From IMG/VR virus record IMGVR_UViG_3300022198_000214, positions 1 through 22,725 of that record: a stretch of 22,725 bases of DNA; one strand, written 5' to 3'. Numbering within the stretch: position 1 is the stretch's first letter; every line of letters begins with the position of its first letter. Position numbers and translations under genes: made by a program. Below, one piece after another: positions 14,897 through 22,117 of the stretch. The stretch is from a virus. Under the pieces are notes generated by a model. The model saw only the letters and a program-made list of their open reading frames with translations. It did not search any database and was not told the origin of the DNA.

Positions 14897-15358
14897 AACT
14901 ACTGGGATGATGAAGACGAAGACCAAGATACAGAAGTAAGTCTGACTGGTGATGACCTTGTAAAGAAATTACGCAAGGCTAAACGAGCAGATGAAAAGCG
15001 TATCAAGGAACTTACAGAGCAACTTGAGAGTTTTACCAAGGCGCAGCGTGAGCGTACCGTCAAAGAAGTCCTAGAAAAGAAGGGCATAAACGCTAAGGCT
15101 TCTCGCCTTATCCTTAAAGACTTAGATGATGTCACAGAGGAATCTCTGGATGGATGGCTCCAGGAAAATGGAGACCTAATCGGTTATCAACCTGAAGTCA
15201 AGGATGAGCAGAAGGAGCAGAATCTTGCTGCCTTAAGACAGCAGGATGTGCTCACACAAAGCGGAGTATCGCCCGAGAGAGCAGATGAGTTAGCAATGAA
15301 ATTGGACAATGCGCAAAGTGCAGACGAATTGCTAGCCTTCCTACGCTCTCAGTCCTAA
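14888..15358 (+). CDS. Putative capsid scaffolding protein
   Basis: A 156-aa acidic protein directly before the major capsid gene, the usual place for an assembly scaffold that shapes the prohead and then leaves. Residues about 10-22 are nearly all Asp/Glu. A long Lys/Glu-rich coiled-coil region follows (residues about 27-65, VKKLRKAKRADEKRIKELTE onward), then a helical C-terminus ending in LLAFLRSQS. Small size, charge and coiled coil match scaffolds of other phages. ATG 14888 is preferred over GTG 14879 because AAAGGGTGG lies just before it. The start codon sits in a hairpin loop. No protease gene was seen nearby. Confidence 0.7.
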   Translation: MSNNYWDDEDEDQDTEVSLTGDDLVKKLRKAKRADEKRIKELTEQLESFTKAQRERTVKEVLEKKGINAKASRLILKDLDDVTEESLDGWLQENGDLIGYQPEVKDEQKEQNLAALRQQDVLTQSGVSPERADELAMKLDNAQSADELLAFLRSQS

Positions 15359-15366
15359 TCCGTTCA

Positions 15367-15381
15367 TAGTCTAGGAGACTA
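15367..15381 (+). promoter_or_regulatory. Hairpin containing the capsid ribosome-binding site
   Basis: TAGTCT (15367-15372) pairs perfectly with AGACTA (15376-15381) around the loop AGG. The ribosome-binding site TAGGAGA runs through the loop and the 3' arm, 6-12 bases before the capsid ATG. Its availability may therefore be modulated. Confidence 0.45.
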
Positions 15382-15386
15382 AACAA

Positions 15387-16340
15387 ATGGCTAATGCCTA
15401 TACAAGCACCGGCTCCTCCTCTCTTGGAGGTACCGTTGGCTCGGCAGGTCTAGTTCAAAAGGCGTATGACCGCCTTCTTGAGTTCGCTCTCCGCTCAGAA
15501 CCACTAATCCGTTCTGTCGCAGATAAGCGTCCTGCTCGCCAAGCAATCCCAGGCTCAACCGTAGTTCTACAGAAGTACGTTGACCTAACCGCAGCAACTT
15601 CCGCTCTCACGGAGGATACTGACCCAGATGCAGTTGCACTGTCAACTCCAACTCAAATCAGCATCACTCTCGCTGAGTACGGAAATTCTGTTCTAGTAAC
15701 TCGTGCGTTGGAACTCTTCAGCCTTGCTGATGTAGACCCAGCGATTGCAAATATCATTGCGTTCAACCTTGCTGATTCTATTGACAAGGTAGCAATGACC
15801 ACACTTCGTGGCGGAACCAACGTAATCTACGGTGGTAACGCTTCTTCAACAGCAACTGTTGACGCAACCGACACAATCTCCTCAGCAAACATCCGTAAGG
15901 CTGTTGCTAAGTTGCGTGCCGGAAATGCTAAGGGCCGCAAGGGCAACCTTTACTGGGTTGGTATTCACCCAGAAGTTTCACACGACCTTCGTGCTGAGAC
16001 AGGTTCCGCAGGCTGGCTCCTACCTCACCAATACGGAACTGACCAGAGCAGCATCTGGGCAGGAGAAATCGGTAACTACGAAGGTGCATACTTCGTTGAG
16101 ACCAACCGTATGTACAACGCTACTGACGGAGCATCATCTGCTCGTAACTACCGCACAATCGTTGCGGGTCAGCAAGCATTGGCTGAGGCTGTTGCCGAAG
16201 AGCCACACGTAGTAGTCGGACCAGTAGTTGACAAGTTGATGCGTCACCGCCCAATGGGCTGGTACGGCGTACTCGGCTTTGCTCGCTACCGCGAAGATGC
16301 TTTGTACCGAATTGAAACCGGTTCCTCAATCGCTTCCTAG
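15387..16340 (+). CDS. Major capsid protein, N4-gp56-like
   Basis: A 317-aa protein that should form the icosahedral shell with an HK97-type fold. It shows the pattern I associate with the N4-gp56 capsid family: an N-terminal segment with LIRSVADKRPARQAIPGSTV (about 40-59), a TSALTEDTDPD segment (about 70-80), ISITLAEYGNSVLVT (about 90-104), a central helix region ending in MTTLRGGTNVIYGG, and a C-terminal GPVVDKLMRHRPMGWYGVLG. Codons are more regular and C-ending than in the flanking genes, as expected for a highly expressed protein. It is preceded by a hairpin-embedded ribosome-binding site and followed by a strong GNRA hairpin. Confidence 0.88.
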   Translation: MANAYTSTGSSSLGGTVGSAGLVQKAYDRLLEFALRSEPLIRSVADKRPARQAIPGSTVVLQKYVDLTAATSALTEDTDPDAVALSTPTQISITLAEYGNSVLVTRALELFSLADVDPAIANIIAFNLADSIDKVAMTTLRGGTNVIYGGNASSTATVDATDTISSANIRKAVAKLRAGNAKGRKGNLYWVGIHPEVSHDLRAETGSAGWLLPHQYGTDQSSIWAGEIGNYEGAYFVETNRMYNATDGASSARNYRTIVAGQQALAEAVAEEPHVVVGPVVDKLMRHRPMGWYGVLGFARYREDALYRIETGSSIAS

Positions 16341-16346
16341 TTGATT

Positions 16347-16384
16347 GACTGTCGGGCAGGGGAAACCCTGCCTGATGGTGAGTC
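16347..16384 (+). terminator. Strong GAAA-capped hairpin after the capsid gene (possible terminator or mRNA-protecting element)
   Basis: Bases 16353-16361 pair with 16366-16374 (one G-U) around a GAAA tetraloop. Adding T-A and G-T steps, the stem reaches 16351-16376, and GACT (16347-16350) can close with AGTC (16381-16384). No T-tract follows, so full intrinsic termination is doubtful. Partial termination or protection of capsid mRNA 3' ends is more plausible. Confidence 0.55.
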
Positions 16385-16399
16385 CATTAAGGAGGACTA

Positions 16400-16669
16400 A
16401 TGACTGAATATATCTTCAGAACACCAACGGTGCGAGAAGGTCCTGCTGGTGGAGGAAGACTGTTTTCTTTTTATAAGTTAGATAAAGGAATCAGTATCGT
16501 CAAGTCAGGTGCTACCTACTCTCAGGCTAGGTATCTGCTAGACGAAGACTTGGCTGACTATGATGTTGTATATCGTGGTGGCTATGAATATGTAGTAGAT
16601 GATGCCACTAAGGCAGACTTAATTGCCGGTGGTGTGGGGATAACAGAAAGTAACTTTACTGCAATATGA
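16400..16669 (+). CDS. Small hypothetical protein after the capsid gene
   Basis: An 89-aa protein that I do not assign to a family. It is mostly beta-like with aromatic residues (IFRTPTVREG, later YDVVYRGGYEYVVDD). An AAGGAGG site (16389-16395) four bases before the ATG predicts strong translation. The 3' end overlaps the next gene as ATGA. Proteins of this size and place are often head-completion or decoration proteins; here that is only a suggestion. Confidence 0.75.
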   Translation: MTEYIFRTPTVREGPAGGGRLFSFYKLDKGISIVKSGATYSQARYLLDEDLADYDVVYRGGYEYVVDDATKADLIAGGVGITESNFTAI

Positions 16670-16971
16670 AACATTGGGAGCATCACCCACAGCCAGTTGA
16701 AGGTTGCTTCGGCTGTAAGGGTCTGTCTATCCAGATGAACGCTGGGGATGCAACACGAGATATTCCAGATAAGAAATGGAATGCTGAACTACAAGCATAT
16801 CGGGATGCTAGAGCACAGGGTATACAGCCCAATACAACCCGTATGCAAGATATACAAGCGGCATACAAAGCATCAGAAGTGCTTGGCAAAGCATATGACG
16901 GTGACAGTATGCCGAAAGCACACAAGATAAATAAGGGCGTAGCCGAGGTAATGAAAGAGATAGGTGCATAA
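16666..16971 (+). CDS. Small His/Cys protein, actinophage-type
   Basis: A 101-aa protein starting with a His/Cys cluster: His3, His6 and His7, then Cys14-Phe-Gly-Cys17 in VEGCFGCKG. This is a plausible metal-binding knuckle. The rest is helical and charged. I recall proteins with a similar HHP...EGCFGCK start in actinobacteriophages, always without a known function. Both ends overlap neighbours (ATGA upstream, TAATG downstream), so it is part of the coupled operon. Confidence 0.75.
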   Translation: MKHWEHHPQPVEGCFGCKGLSIQMNAGDATRDIPDKKWNAELQAYRDARAQGIQPNTTRMQDIQAAYKASEVLGKAYDGDSMPKAHKINKGVAEVMKEIGA

Positions 16972-17087
16972 TGCCAAAAGTTGGAAAGAAAGAATTTCCT
17001 TACACAGCCAAGGGAAAGAAGATGGCTGAGGCTGAAAAGATGAAGATGGCCAAGAAAAAGAAGGCTAAGAAAAAGAAGGCTATGTAA
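16971..17087 (+). CDS. 38-aa lysine-rich miniprotein
   Basis: A very short gene whose ATG overlaps the previous stop (TAATG) and whose stop overlaps the next ATG (TAATG). The product has 16 lysines in 38 residues. It begins MPKVGKKEFPYTAKGKK, a start I recall from small basic phage proteins, and ends in two KKKK runs. The exact fit between neighbours is the best evidence that it is real. The likely role is binding to DNA or an acidic protein surface in the head; this is inferred from charge only. Confidence 0.7.
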   Translation: MPKVGKKEFPYTAKGKKMAEAEKMKMAKKKKAKKKKAM

Positions 17088-17302
17088 TGGCTAGAAAAAG
17101 TTTAGAAGAAATTCGTCACGAGGCTGAAGGCAAGGCTTACGAAAAGTTTCGTAAAGAAAGTTGGAAGCACGTATCAAAACCTATGGATTTTAAAAAATCT
17201 TATTACAATGCTTTAATGGCTACTGCTGACGCACAGGTTGCGGAAGTAGAGGCTAGGCGTGCAGTTAAGGCCGCTAGAAAAGCAAAGCCTAAGAAGAAGT
17301 AA
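17087..17302 (+). CDS. Small basic helical protein
   Basis: A 71-aa protein with start and stop each overlapping a neighbour (TAATG at both ends). It is mainly helical and charged, with a central aromatic segment (KKSYYNALMATADAQ) and a C-terminal Ala/Lys/Arg tail ending KPKKK. No family is recognised. It forms a series with the other tiny basic proteins here. Confidence 0.7.
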   Translation: MARKSLEEIRHEAEGKAYEKFRKESWKHVSKPMDFKKSYYNALMATADAQVAEVEARRAVKAARKAKPKKK

Positions 17303-17454
17303 TGTCGTCAGGAAAATACAAGCCTCACAGAGGGTTTAACCCAATCCAGATTAAAAATGGGATGGTTGTGAGGCTTCGTAAAGATGGAACTGTAAGAGCA
17401 GTACTAGGAAAGCACGGGGAATATGGCAAGCAAGAAGGACCCAAGACTCGCTAG
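17302..17454 (+). CDS. 50-aa basic protein
   Basis: The ATG overlaps the previous stop (TAATG) and the frame is open to TAG at 17452-17454. The product looks like a folded small domain (MVVRLRKDGTVRAVLGKHGE at residues 21-40, a probable beta hairpin) with basic ends. Its last 32 bases overlap the start of the next gene in another frame. The family is not recognised. Confidence 0.6.
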   Translation: MSSGKYKPHRGFNPIQIKNGMVVRLRKDGTVRAVLGKHGEYGKQEGPKTR

Positions 17455-17713
17455 AGCCGGTGTCTCTGGTTTTAATAAACCAAAGCGCACACCGAATCAT
17501 CCTAAGAAGTCACACATTGTTGTGGCTAAAGAAGGTAGCCAAGTCAAAACTATTCGCTTTGGTGAACAAGGAGCGAAGGTTGCTGGTGCACCGAAGGCTG
17601 GGGAATCCCGCCGTATGAAGATGAAGCGTAAGTCTTTCAAGGCTCGTCACCGTAAGAACATTGCCAAGGGCAAGATGAGTGCAGCGTATTGGGCAGACAA
17701 GGTGAAGTGGTGA
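17423..17713 (+). CDS. Conserved small basic phage protein (DUF6321-like)
   Basis: A 96-aa strongly basic protein. The start (KDPRLARAGVSGFNKPKRTP, then HPKKSHIVVAKEG) and the end (KARHRKNIAKGKMSAAYWAD, then KVKW) match a protein I recall as widespread in marine and freshwater phages, probably the family DUF6321. No function is established. The ATG has GGGGA just upstream and lies inside the previous gene. The stop overlaps the next start (GTGA). The middle (residues about 50-65, Ala/Gly/Pro-rich) looks like a linker. Its abundance next to capsid genes suggests a virion role, which is inference. Confidence 0.82.
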   Translation: MASKKDPRLARAGVSGFNKPKRTPNHPKKSHIVVAKEGSQVKTIRFGEQGAKVAGAPKAGESRRMKMKRKSFKARHRKNIAKGKMSAAYWADKVKW

Positions 17714-17871
17714 AGAAGAAAGCATTTTGGGATAAGAAGAATCCTAAGAAGAAGTCTAAGAAACTTACACCTAGCCAGAAGGCTGCGGCTAAACGCCGCG
17801 CTAAAGCGGCTGGTAGGCCGTATCCAAATCTTGTAGATAATGCAGCAGTAGCAAAGAGAAAGGCTAGATAG
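17710..17871 (+). CDS. Small basic phage protein with a GRPYPNLVDN motif
   Basis: A 53-aa protein read from the GTG at 17710, which overlaps the previous TGA (GTGA) and has AAGGTG five bases upstream. A longer frame from 17689 is less likely because it would lie within the previous gene without its own site. The product is Lys/Ala-rich with the segment LTPSQKAAAKRRAKAAGRPY then PNLVDN, a pattern I recall from other environmental phages next to the preceding family. The function is unknown. The charge suggests nucleic-acid or capsid binding. Confidence 0.75.
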   Translation: MKKKAFWDKKNPKKKSKKLTPSQKAAAKRRAKAAGRPYPNLVDNAAVAKRKAR

Positions 17872-18137
17872 TGGCTGGTACACCAGGTAGCACACTTTGT
17901 GCAGAACTGAATCGTTTGGCTAACGGTGGGACTTACCCTGCCCGCACAGCATTTCTGGATGAACAAGGTGCTGCTAATGCTTGGGCTAGCACATCAGGCA
18001 AAGGGTTGATTGGTGCTCTGAACTACAAGGTTAGTTCTAGCCGTCAGCCGTATGACTTTAAGGGATTGAATGCAGTATGTAATGAACTTGCTGGAACCTC
18101 TGGGTTATCAGCCGTAGATGCGCTGAGGACTATATGA
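17871..18137 (+). CDS. Small conserved phage protein
   Basis: An 88-aa protein starting at a GTG that overlaps the preceding stop (TAGTG). Its start contains TPGSTLCAELNRLANGGTYP and its end has NAVCNELAGTSGLSAVDALR. I recall this from actinobacteriophages, with no known function. Two similar helical motifs (CAELNRLANGGT at about 10-21 and CNELAGTSGLS at about 70-80) suggest an internal duplication. The 3' end overlaps the adaptor gene as ATGA, linking it to head-tail joining genes. Confidence 0.75.
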   Translation: MAGTPGSTLCAELNRLANGGTYPARTAFLDEQGAANAWASTSGKGLIGALNYKVSSSRQPYDFKGLNAVCNELAGTSGLSAVDALRTI

Positions 18138-19063
18138 CAACATTAGGCAACATAGTAGATGAAATCCTTATCAATATGGCTGGCTACACAATGCAGCAAG
18201 ATAGGGCTACCAGCCTTGCTGCTGCTATCACCGACACTACTGCTACTAACATCTCAGTAACCTCAACCTCTGATATCGGTAAAGGTATCATTGAGATTGG
18301 CGAAGAGTTGATGTGGGTAGAGAACTTTGACCGAGTAGCCAACACCCTAACTATTGCACCTTGGGGCAGAGGCTATCTAGGTACAACTGCTGCTACTGCT
18401 GCCAACTCCAGCAAGGTAACAATCAGCCCGACATTTCCTAAACACGTAATCAAGCGTGCTGTCAACGACACTATCAATGCTATGGGTGCATCTATCTTTG
18501 CAGTCAAGCAAGTAACTTTTACTTACAACGCATCTATCTCAACTTATGAATTACTTGATAGTGCTGGCAACAATGTAACTGCTCAGAACATTATTGCTAT
18601 GCACTGGCAAGAGGTAGGTCCTTCTAAAGAATGGATACCAATCCGTCGCTGGTCGTTTGAGCCTTATGCTGATATCACCACCTGGGGTGGTAGCGCTGCT
18701 TCTCCTGCTCAAACTGTCAGCATCTATGATGCAATTACCCCTGGCAGAACTGTCAAAGTTCTATACGCAGCAGCACCTACATCTTTCAGTACCAACTCTG
18801 ATGTCTTCACTACAACCACAGGACTACCTGAATCCTGCAAGGATGTGGTAGTACTTGGCGCTACTTACAGATTGCTCACCTTCCTAGACCCTGCCCGTGC
18901 TACACAGACCAGCCCACAGGCTGATGAAATTGATACCAAGCGTAACTTTGGTAGCACCTCCAGCATTATGCGTCAGATATTCGCACTCTACTCACAACGT
19001 TTGGCTGAAGAGACCCAGGCTCAACAGCAACAATATCCAACCCGTATCCACTACACCCGATAG
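18134..19063 (+). CDS. Putative head-tail adaptor / tail protein
   Basis: A 309-aa protein. A helical N-terminus (1-22) is followed by a beta domain (about 26-95) with TSLAAAIT, GIIEIGEELMWVENF and NTLTIAPWGRGYLGTTA. A long middle region carries a helix near 104-122 (HVIKRAVNDTINAMGAS) and a beta-rich domain, then a helical end (LPESCKDVVVLGATYRLLTF from about 231) and a Gln-rich tail. The overall plan and place after the capsid cluster resemble adaptors that join the portal to a short tail. The beta domain recurs in the fibre gene downstream. I cannot name the family firmly; a tail-tube or baseplate protein is an alternative. Confidence 0.6.
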   Translation: MTTLGNIVDEILINMAGYTMQQDRATSLAAAITDTTATNISVTSTSDIGKGIIEIGEELMWVENFDRVANTLTIAPWGRGYLGTTAATAANSSKVTISPTFPKHVIKRAVNDTINAMGASIFAVKQVTFTYNASISTYELLDSAGNNVTAQNIIAMHWQEVGPSKEWIPIRRWSFEPYADITTWGGSAASPAQTVSIYDAITPGRTVKVLYAAAPTSFSTNSDVFTTTTGLPESCKDVVVLGATYRLLTFLDPARATQTSPQADEIDTKRNFGSTSSIMRQIFALYSQRLAEETQAQQQQYPTRIHYTR

Positions 19064-19070
19064 GTAAAAA

Positions 19071-20843
19071 ATGACAGTACGCAAATACTCTTCCCGTTCC
19101 CAGCAAACTACGCTGGCTTCTGCGATTACTGCTGGCGATACTACGATGACAGTGGTGTCAGGTTCCGCCGTTATGGGTGGTAAGACCCTGACGGGAAGCC
19201 AGACCTACACAGTAGTCATTGACCCAGATACATCCCTTGAAGAAATTGTTGATGTAACGCTCTACTCAAGCGGTAATACCCTAACCATCACCAGAGGGCT
19301 AGATGGCTCCACAGCCCAGGCCCACTCTGCTGGTGCTGTCGTAAGACATATGGTTATCGGTAGAGACTTGCAGGAAGGCAACGACCACAGAGAGGCTTCT
19401 GCAGCCGTTCACGGCCTCACAGGGACGGTTGTAGGCACGACTGATACTCAGACCCTCACCAATAAGACTTTAACCTCTCCTACGGTCAATGGAGCCACAG
19501 TCTCAGGTACCGTGACTTCTACCGCCACCATCACTGGTGGAACGGTAAACCCGACCACCCTTCAACAGGGCGGGGTACAGGCAGTCACCACAACTGGTAC
19601 ACAGACCCTGACCAACAAGACTCTTACTAGCCCAACCATCACAGGCACAGGCGCTATCGCTGGTACCTTCACAGGTAACCTGACAGGTAACGTCACAGGT
19701 AATGTGAGCGGTACTTCAGGTTCTACCACAGGCAATGCTGCTACAGCCACAGCCCTAGAGACAGCCCGTAACTTCCAGATTCTAGGAGATGTTGAGGCTT
19801 CAGCCGTATCCTTCAATGGTACTGGTGATGTAAGCCTAACTACTGGAATTGCTGCTGGTGCTATCGTCAACGCAGATGTCAACTCATCTGCTCAGATTGC
19901 TTACAGCAAGTTGAACTTGGCTAACAGCATTGTTAATGCCGACATCAATGCTTCGGCTGCTATTGACTGGACAAAGATTGCTCCATCCTCAACGGTATCT
20001 ACAACAGAACTTGGATACCTTGATGGAGTTACCTCTGCTATCCAGACCCAATTAGATTCTAAGTTGGCTACATCTACAGCAGCCAGCACCTATGCTCCTT
20101 TGGCTAGCCCTGCACTAACTGGTGTTCCAACAGCACCTACTGCTGCTGCTAATACCAACACCACTCAGATTGCTACAACAGCATACGTCCAGACAGAAAT
20201 CAATGACTTGATTGCTGCAGCACCTGGTGCTCTTGATACTCTTGATGAGTTGGCTGCAGCCCTTGGCGATGATGCTAACTTCTCAACTACAGTAACCAAC
20301 TCTTTGGCTACCAAGTTACCTCTAGCCGGTGGCACTATGACCGGTGCTATCGCAATGGGTACCAACAAGATTACAGGGTTAGGTGACCCAACCAACGCTC
20401 AGGATGCTGCTACTAAGAACTACATTGATACAGCAGTTATTGCTCCTAGCAATCTAACTGGAGTAATCACCTCGGTAGGAACTCTTACCTCAACAGGTGC
20501 TCAGACTGGTACTGGTTCAACCTTCGTAATGCAGAACAGCCCAACTCTTACTACACCTGATATCGGTGTGGCTACTGCTACTAGCGTCAACGGAACTACG
20601 ATTCCTAATAGCGAGACTCTAGTAACTACAACTAGCACCACATACATTGTTCCTAGCCAAACTGGTAACTCAGGCAAGTACCTAACTACCGATGGCTCAG
20701 TATCGTCTTGGGCAACCGTAGATGCGCTACCTAGCCAGACTGGTAACTCAGGAAAATATCTCACGACAGATGGAAGTACCGCTTCGTGGCAACAAATCGT
20801 AACCGACCCAACACCGTCAGTCTTTATGCTGATGGGCGCTTAA
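19071..20843 (+). CDS. Tail fibre protein
   Basis: A 590-aa repeat-built fibre, expected to be trimeric and to contact the host surface. Residues 1-100 are a virion-attachment-like beta domain (QQTTLASAIT, then NTLTITRGLDGSTAQAH). Next come two copies of TQTLTNKTLTSPT (126-138 and 177-189), a TGNLTGNVTGNVSG spacer (201-214), a segment PALTGVPTAPTAAANTNTTQ at 347-366, and LPLAGGTMTGAIAMGTNKIT at 416-435. Near the end, two copies of PSQTGNSGKYLTTDGS occur at 528-543 and 554-569. These are hallmark fibre repeats. The start lies eight bases after the previous stop with a weak AGGTA site. No chaperone or peptidase domain is seen at the C-terminus, which ends abruptly in VFMLMGA. Confidence 0.87.
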   Translation: MTVRKYSSRSQQTTLASAITAGDTTMTVVSGSAVMGGKTLTGSQTYTVVIDPDTSLEEIVDVTLYSSGNTLTITRGLDGSTAQAHSAGAVVRHMVIGRDLQEGNDHREASAAVHGLTGTVVGTTDTQTLTNKTLTSPTVNGATVSGTVTSTATITGGTVNPTTLQQGGVQAVTTTGTQTLTNKTLTSPTITGTGAIAGTFTGNLTGNVTGNVSGTSGSTTGNAATATALETARNFQILGDVEASAVSFNGTGDVSLTTGIAAGAIVNADVNSSAQIAYSKLNLANSIVNADINASAAIDWTKIAPSSTVSTTELGYLDGVTSAIQTQLDSKLATSTAASTYAPLASPALTGVPTAPTAAANTNTTQIATTAYVQTEINDLIAAAPGALDTLDELAAALGDDANFSTTVTNSLATKLPLAGGTMTGAIAMGTNKITGLGDPTNAQDAATKNYIDTAVIAPSNLTGVITSVGTLTSTGAQTGTGSTFVMQNSPTLTTPDIGVATATSVNGTTIPNSETLVTTTSTTYIVPSQTGNSGKYLTTDGSVSSWATVDALPSQTGNSGKYLTTDGSTASWQQIVTDPTPSVFMLMGA

Positions 20844-20852
20844 GGAGAAATA

Positions 20853-21188
20853 ATGGCTAAAAAAGTTCTTGGGCAATCCAACCCATCAGCAACTACAGTA
20901 ACAACCCTATACACAGTCCCTGCCTCTAAGGAGGCTGTCATCTCTAGCGTTTCAGTAGCCAACCTTGCTGCTTCTACCGCTACCTTTGACATCATCGTTC
21001 AGCCTTCGGCTGATGTATCTGCAACCATTTTGGATAAGCAATACTTTGGTAAGAACATCACAGTAGGTGCATCTGATACAACTATCATCACTGTCGGTAT
21101 CACACTTGCTACTGGCGATGTAGTCAAAATCAATGCCTCAACTGCGACTGTTGCGTTTCAGGCGTTTGGAGATGAGGCTTCCGTCTAA
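20853..21188 (+). CDS. Small beta-sandwich tail-associated protein
   Basis: A 111-aa protein of alternating short strands with almost no charge in the core (ATTVTTLYTVPASKEAVISS, later DTTIITVGITLATGDVVKIN). This is a common small partner of fibre genes in environmental phages, usually without an assigned function. AAGGAG (20842-20847) lies five bases before the ATG and overlaps the fibre stop codon. The 3' end overlaps the next gene (TAATG). A fibre-tip or receptor-contact protein is likely. Confidence 0.7.
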   Translation: MAKKVLGQSNPSATTVTTLYTVPASKEAVISSVSVANLAASTATFDIIVQPSADVSATILDKQYFGKNITVGASDTTIITVGITLATGDVVKINASTATVAFQAFGDEASV

Positions 21189-22117
21189 TGACGATTACAA
21201 GTTTCAAGACTGGAACCGTATCGCCATCTAGTTTGCTTGCTGGTAATGCCTACCATATTCCTACCGTGACTGTAGATTATTTAGTTGTCGCCGGTGGCGG
21301 TGGAGGTGGTGGTGGATTAGCGGCAGGTGGAGGTGCTGGCGGTTTACGCTCTACCGTTACAGCAACCGGCGGTGGCGGTTCGCTAGAGAGTTCTCTTGTA
21401 TTAAATGGTGGAACCAGTTATACGGTTACAGTTGGCGCCGGTGGGTCAGGTGGAAGCAATAATTATGGCTCTGATGGTAACAACTCAATTTTTTCTACAA
21501 TTACTTCTACTGGTGGTGGAGGCGGCGGAACTTATTTTCTGAGTCCTGGTAATGGTCGTGCAGGTGGTTCTGGTGGTGGCGGCGGTTCAAGAGAAAGTGG
21601 TAGCAATTCAAGCGGCGGCGCTGGAACGACTAATCAAGGCTACGCCGGCGGCGCTGGTGGATTACGCGGTGGCGTAGGTGGTTCAGGGGCTTATTATGGA
21701 GCAGGTGGCGGCGGTGGCGCTAACGCTATTGGTGGTAGTTTTGTAACTTATACGGGCGGAGATGGTGGCGCTGGTGTAGCAACTTCTATTACAGGTTCGT
21801 CGGTTACTTATGCTGGCGGTGGTGGCGGTTCGGCTTATCAAGGGACAGCCGGTAGCGGTGGCGCTGGTGGTGGCGGTAATGGCGGAAGTGGAACGAATGG
21901 AATAGGAACCGCTGCTACAACCAATACTGGTAGTGGCGGTGGTGGAACTGCTAAAGATGCAAATACTGGAACTGCTGTTGGCGGTGCTGGCGGTTCAGGA
22001 GTAGTAATTCTCCGAGCGCTACAAGCAGCAGCATCAACAACCGGCTCACCTACATATACAACTTCAGGCAGTTATCACATTTATACATTTACCGGAAGTG
22101 GGAGTATTACTTACTAA
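21188..22117 (+). CDS. Glycine-rich putative tail adhesin
   Basis: A 309-aa protein in which most of residues 35-275 is glycine-rich (AGGGGGGGG, many GGxG runs, SYTVTVGAGGSGG). Ordered segments flank this at the N-terminus (1-32, SFKTGTVSPSSLLAGNAYHI) and at the C-terminus (about 277-309, a Thr/Ser/Tyr-rich strand region ending GSGSITY). Such layouts form stacked polyglycine helices in some phage adhesins (the T-even gp38 type is the structurally known case). The same compositional type is annotated as a glycine-rich domain in many fibres. Its N-terminus resembles that of the gene at 22476. The start is coupled by TAATG. The likely role is receptor recognition at a fibre tip. Confidence 0.7.
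   Translation: MTITSFKTGTVSPSSLLAGNAYHIPTVTVDYLVVAGGGGGGGGLAAGGGAGGLRSTVTATGGGGSLESSLVLNGGTSYTVTVGAGGSGGSNNYGSDGNNSIFSTITSTGGGGGGTYFLSPGNGRAGGSGGGGGSRESGSNSSGGAGTTNQGYAGGAGGLRGGVGGSGAYYGAGGGGGANAIGGSFVTYTGGDGGAGVATSITGSSVTYAGGGGGSAYQGTAGSGGAGGGGNGGSGTNGIGTAATTNTGSGGGGTAKDANTGTAVGGAGGSGVVILRALQAAASTTGSPTYTTSGSYHIYTFTGSGSITY

Noticed and set aside
14674-14898. Minus-strand open frame across the leader before the scaffold gene
   Set aside because: It is antisense to the end of the 462-aa gene and to the structured leader, with no ribosome-binding site or family resemblance.
17637-17966. Minus-strand frames opposite the small basic genes
   Set aside because: Antisense shadows of Lys/Ala-rich coding sequence in a fully plus-strand coupled operon.
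19562-20764. Several minus-strand frames opposite the fibre gene
   Set aside because: The Thr/Ala/Gly-rich repeats remove stops on the opposite strand; products are Val/Ala-rich without ribosome-binding sites.
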